Positions 13,861 through 15,629 of a DNA stretch of 15,629 nucleotides are shown here, in pieces. The stretch comes from Treponema sp. GTDB taxonomy: Bacteria; Spirochaetota; Spirochaetia; Treponematales; Treponemataceae. The notes under the pieces are model-generated. The model searched no databases. It was not told the origin of the DNA and was given only the letters and a program-made list of their open reading frames with translations. How positions within the stretch are numbered: position 1 is the stretch's first letter; each line of letters opens with the position of its first letter. The translations under genes and the position numbers were made by a program. Location of the stretch: NCBI GenBank assembly GCA_018384055.1, contig JAHAZL010000025.1, forward strand, positions 1 through 15,629. Reading direction: 5' to 3'.

Positions 13861-14481
13861 ATGAATTTACTGAAAAAACCATTCCGCTATGTATTCCTGA
13901 ATGCCACAATGGCAATCATCTTCATCAATATTGCCGCACTTTTGCTCATTCAGATGATGCCTCGTTCTTCACTGTATCTGGGGCTTTCCTTTGCGGGGCT
14001 CAAGTGCCACTATTTCTGGCAGCCTTTGACCTATCTTTTTGTTCACGGTTCATGGCGGCACATTCTCTTCAACATGATTGCCCTGTTTTTCTTTGGCATC
14101 CCCTTTGAAAAGGCTGTAGGAACAAAAGAATTCCTTCTGTTTTACTTTGTGTGTGGAATTCTTGATGGTCTTATGTGCATGGCCATCTACTGGTTCTTTG
14201 GAATGAATGTTCTCCTCATTGGAGCCAGCGGTGCAATCTATGCCGTTCTTTTGGCTTATGCCGTGGTATTCCCCCGCAATGTGATTTATGTCTGGGGCAT
14301 TATTCCCGTTCAGGCACCGATTCTTGTCCTTGTATATGCCGTAATTGAATTCCTAAGCCAGTTTACCGGCAGGGGCGGAATTTCTCATGTTGCCCATCTT
14401 AGCGGACTGTTACTTGCCTGGCTCTATTTTGTTATAAGGATGGGTGTGCATCCTCTGAAGGTTTGGCGTGACAACCTGTAG
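13861..14481 (+). CDS. Rhomboid-family intramembrane serine protease
   Basis: A 206-aa polytopic membrane protein with about six spans. Rhomboid marks: VHGSWRHILFNM (61-72) with H67 and N71 matching the oxyanion-side His/Asn of GlpG, the nucleophile S123 in GASGAIYAVL (121-130), and the catalytic H179 in HVAHLSGLL (176-184). All catalytic residues are present, so it should cut membrane-spanning substrates. The substrate is unknown; a c-di-GMP or envelope link is suggested only by position, 9 bases after the GGDEF gene and 6 before an exported protein gene. No SD precedes its ATG (TAATATATAGTA), so translation probably depends on coupling to the GGDEF gene. Confidence 0.93.
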   Translation: MNLLKKPFRYVFLNATMAIIFINIAALLLIQMMPRSSLYLGLSFAGLKCHYFWQPLTYLFVHGSWRHILFNMIALFFFGIPFEKAVGTKEFLLFYFVCGILDGLMCMAIYWFFGMNVLLIGASGAIYAVLLAYAVVFPRNVIYVWGIIPVQAPILVLVYAVIEFLSQFTGRGGISHVAHLSGLLLAWLYFVIRMGVHPLKVWRDNL

Positions 14482-14487
14482 AAAAAC

Positions 14488-15222
14488 ATGAACAGAAGAA
14501 TTTTTTTTGTACTGACATTAATTTTTCTCTTTGGTATTGTCCCTTTTGCTGCTAATGCTCAGGTACAGGAACAGAGCCGACAGCTCAGAATTCTTGTATG
14601 GGCAGATCTGGATGCTTTCCCCGGAAGCTTTGAAGAAAACACGGAGGCAGAAAAGAAAAATACTGACAAGGAGGGCGAGGATCAGTTTCACAGAATGTTC
14701 GGTTTTGCCATTGAACGCACAAAGCAGGTGGCACCTTTTCTCCTTAATGGCATGATCAACGGATGGAAGTTTGAATATACTCCCTATGACAAGCGCCGTG
14801 GTGTCAAGGAATTTTGGGAATTTGACGAAATAAAGCCTTTTGATAAAAACATGAACCCCATTGAATTTCATGATCCGGAGGCCATGGACGGAAAACTACT
14901 GAGCCGTGCCTACTGTAACAGAACAAGACAGCAGCAGATAGAATACAAGCGCTGGTGCTCCATTGTTCATCCCCATATCAAAGGTGTTGGCAGGGGGTCC
15001 GTGGAAAAGGAATTCGACGGAATAAAGGAAGCCTGCAGTATGGCGCTGAAGGAAGCGGTGCGTCAATACTGGAGAACTTTGGAAAAGAACAAGCCCAAGG
15101 AAATTTCGGGTACAGTTCTTCTCATCAGGGATCCAAGGATTTATGTAAGAAACGGCCAATATGTGGTCGACCTTGATTTTTTCCTTGAAACTGATAGAAT
15201 AATTAAATACACACAATTTTAA
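14488..15222 (+). CDS. Exported hypothetical protein, 244 aa
   Basis: It starts MNRRIFFVLTLIFLFGIVPF with cleavage likely after ANA (24), so it is secreted to the periplasm; there is no lipobox cysteine. The mature part is hydrophilic, with an acidic Lys/Glu-rich stretch (about 51-65) and aromatic segments (GWKFEYTPYDKRR, about 92-104; EFWEFDEIKPFD, about 108-119). A C-terminal strand region (GTVLLIRDPRIYV, about 208-220, to the end) suggests a small beta domain. I do not recognise a family. It could be a rhomboid substrate partner or simply a neighbour. There is no SD before the ATG, 6 bases after the rhomboid stop, so coupled translation is likely. No terminator follows before the next gene. 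Confidence 0.8.
   Translation: MNRRIFFVLTLIFLFGIVPFAANAQVQEQSRQLRILVWADLDAFPGSFEENTEAEKKNTDKEGEDQFHRMFGFAIERTKQVAPFLLNGMINGWKFEYTPYDKRRGVKEFWEFDEIKPFDKNMNPIEFHDPEAMDGKLLSRAYCNRTRQQQIEYKRWCSIVHPHIKGVGRGSVEKEFDGIKEACSMALKEAVRQYWRTLEKNKPKEISGTVLLIRDPRIYVRNGQYVVDLDFFLETDRIIKYTQF
15173..15200 (+). promoter_or_regulatory. Candidate promoter of the last gene
   Basis: TTGATT (15173-15178), a 16-base spacer, TAGAAT (15195-15200), inside the end of the 244-aa coding region. A start near 15207 leaves a leader of about 41 bases carrying a full AAAGGAGG, unlike the very short leaders elsewhere in this window. Confidence 0.45.
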
Positions 15223-15247
15223 TGTGTTCTAACAAAGGAGGAATCAC

Positions 15248-15629
15248 ATGAAAAAAATATTTATGCTCGCAGCCGTAGCATTGTTTGCTTTCGGTTCACT
15301 TTTTGCACAGGATGCAGATGCAATTCTCGCAGAAGTAGCTGCAGAAGAATCAAAGGAAGATGCTAATGCAACACAGGTTATCATTCTTGAAGATAACGAC
15401 CTTTACAAGGAACTCCATCCAAAAGCAAAGAATGTTACACTTCGCATTGACTACACTCCACTTACAGGAGAAGCAATTTTCCAGTATACATGCGTTCGTT
15501 CATCATACGACAAGGGCGAAGCAATGAATGTTGCTATGGCTGTATATCAGGACTTTGCTGCTGAACACAAGTACAAGCACTATCGCTATGCAGACTACAA
15601 GAAGGGTACTTTCGGCGTTGAAAAGAATT
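15248..15629 (+). CDS. Secreted hypothetical protein, C-terminus off the window
   Basis: From the ATG at 15248, 127 codons stay open to the right edge. The start MKKIFMLAAVALFAFGSLFA is a clear signal peptide, probably cleaved before QDADA. The mature part starts with an acidic Ala/Glu-rich segment (about 22-45), then VIILEDNDLYKELHPKAKNV and VTLRIDYTPLTGEAIFQY, followed by Tyr/Lys-rich sequence. I do not recognise a family. A full AAAGGAGG (15234-15241) lies 6 bases before the ATG, and codon use is strongly biased, both like the porin-like gene at the left edge, so abundant expression in the envelope is likely. Any homology claim would need a search. Confidence 0.8.
   Translation, partial: MKKIFMLAAVALFAFGSLFAQDADAILAEVAAEESKEDANATQVIILEDNDLYKELHPKAKNVTLRIDYTPLTGEAIFQYTCVRSSYDKGEAMNVAMAVYQDFAAEHKYKHYRYADYKKGTFGVEKN

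Noticed and set aside
1..15629. CRISPR array, tRNA, rRNA or phage genes.
   Set aside because: No regular spaced repeats, no cloverleaf-like segments and no phage-type genes were seen in the read-through of both strands.

Overview
The window looks like a Treponema-type spirochaete chromosome, probably a gut or rumen species. The base composition is moderately AT-rich. Gene families include a bactofilin next to a membrane LytM peptidase, YaaR next to a RicT/PSP1 protein, and long helical proteins that I know only from spirochaetes. Many proteins have short MKK-type signal peptides. The genus is my inference from family recall and was not searched.

Layout from left to right: (1) a leftward outer-membrane or porin-like gene cut by the left edge, with a strong Shine-Dalgarno (SD). 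(2) An IS110-family insertion sequence with an intact DEDD transposase and, just upstream, a roughly 105-nt structured segment that is a good bridge-RNA candidate. (3) A rightward pair, DUF2804 protein plus a 671-aa helical protein, ending at a clear terminator. (4) A rightward methyltransferase whose promoter places the transcript start on its own ATG. (5) Converging on it across a two-way terminator, a leftward operon of M23 peptidase, bactofilin, YaaR and RicT. (6) A divergent control region with mirrored -35 elements and a leader carrying a perfect 12-bp intrinsic terminator, leading into tatD and a tRNA-dihydrouridine synthase gene. (7) A rightward cluster: a 525-aa spirochaete protein, a GAF-GGDEF diguanylate cyclase, a rhomboid protease and an exported 244-aa protein, followed by a strongly translated secreted protein cut by the right edge.

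Working together: the leftward operon joins cell-wall shape control (membrane LytM peptidase plus bactofilin scaffold) to a YaaR-RicT pair, which in Firmicutes belongs to mRNA maturation control. The 525-aa/GGDEF/rhomboid cluster joins c-di-GMP synthesis to membrane proteolysis, but the link between its members is only genomic.

A recurring trait is the promoter architecture. Good TTGNNN/TATAAT promoters lie so close to the start codon that predicted leaders are 0 to about 16 nt, and several genes have no SD, while the edge genes encoding envelope proteins and the 671-aa gene have full AGGAGG sites. The gene-free stretches are both under 200 bases (670-864 and 9050-9255) and both hold structured regulatory or RNA elements. 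The strongest candidates for something new are the putative bridge RNA, the terminated RNA ahead of tatD, and a TatD with altered signature residues.
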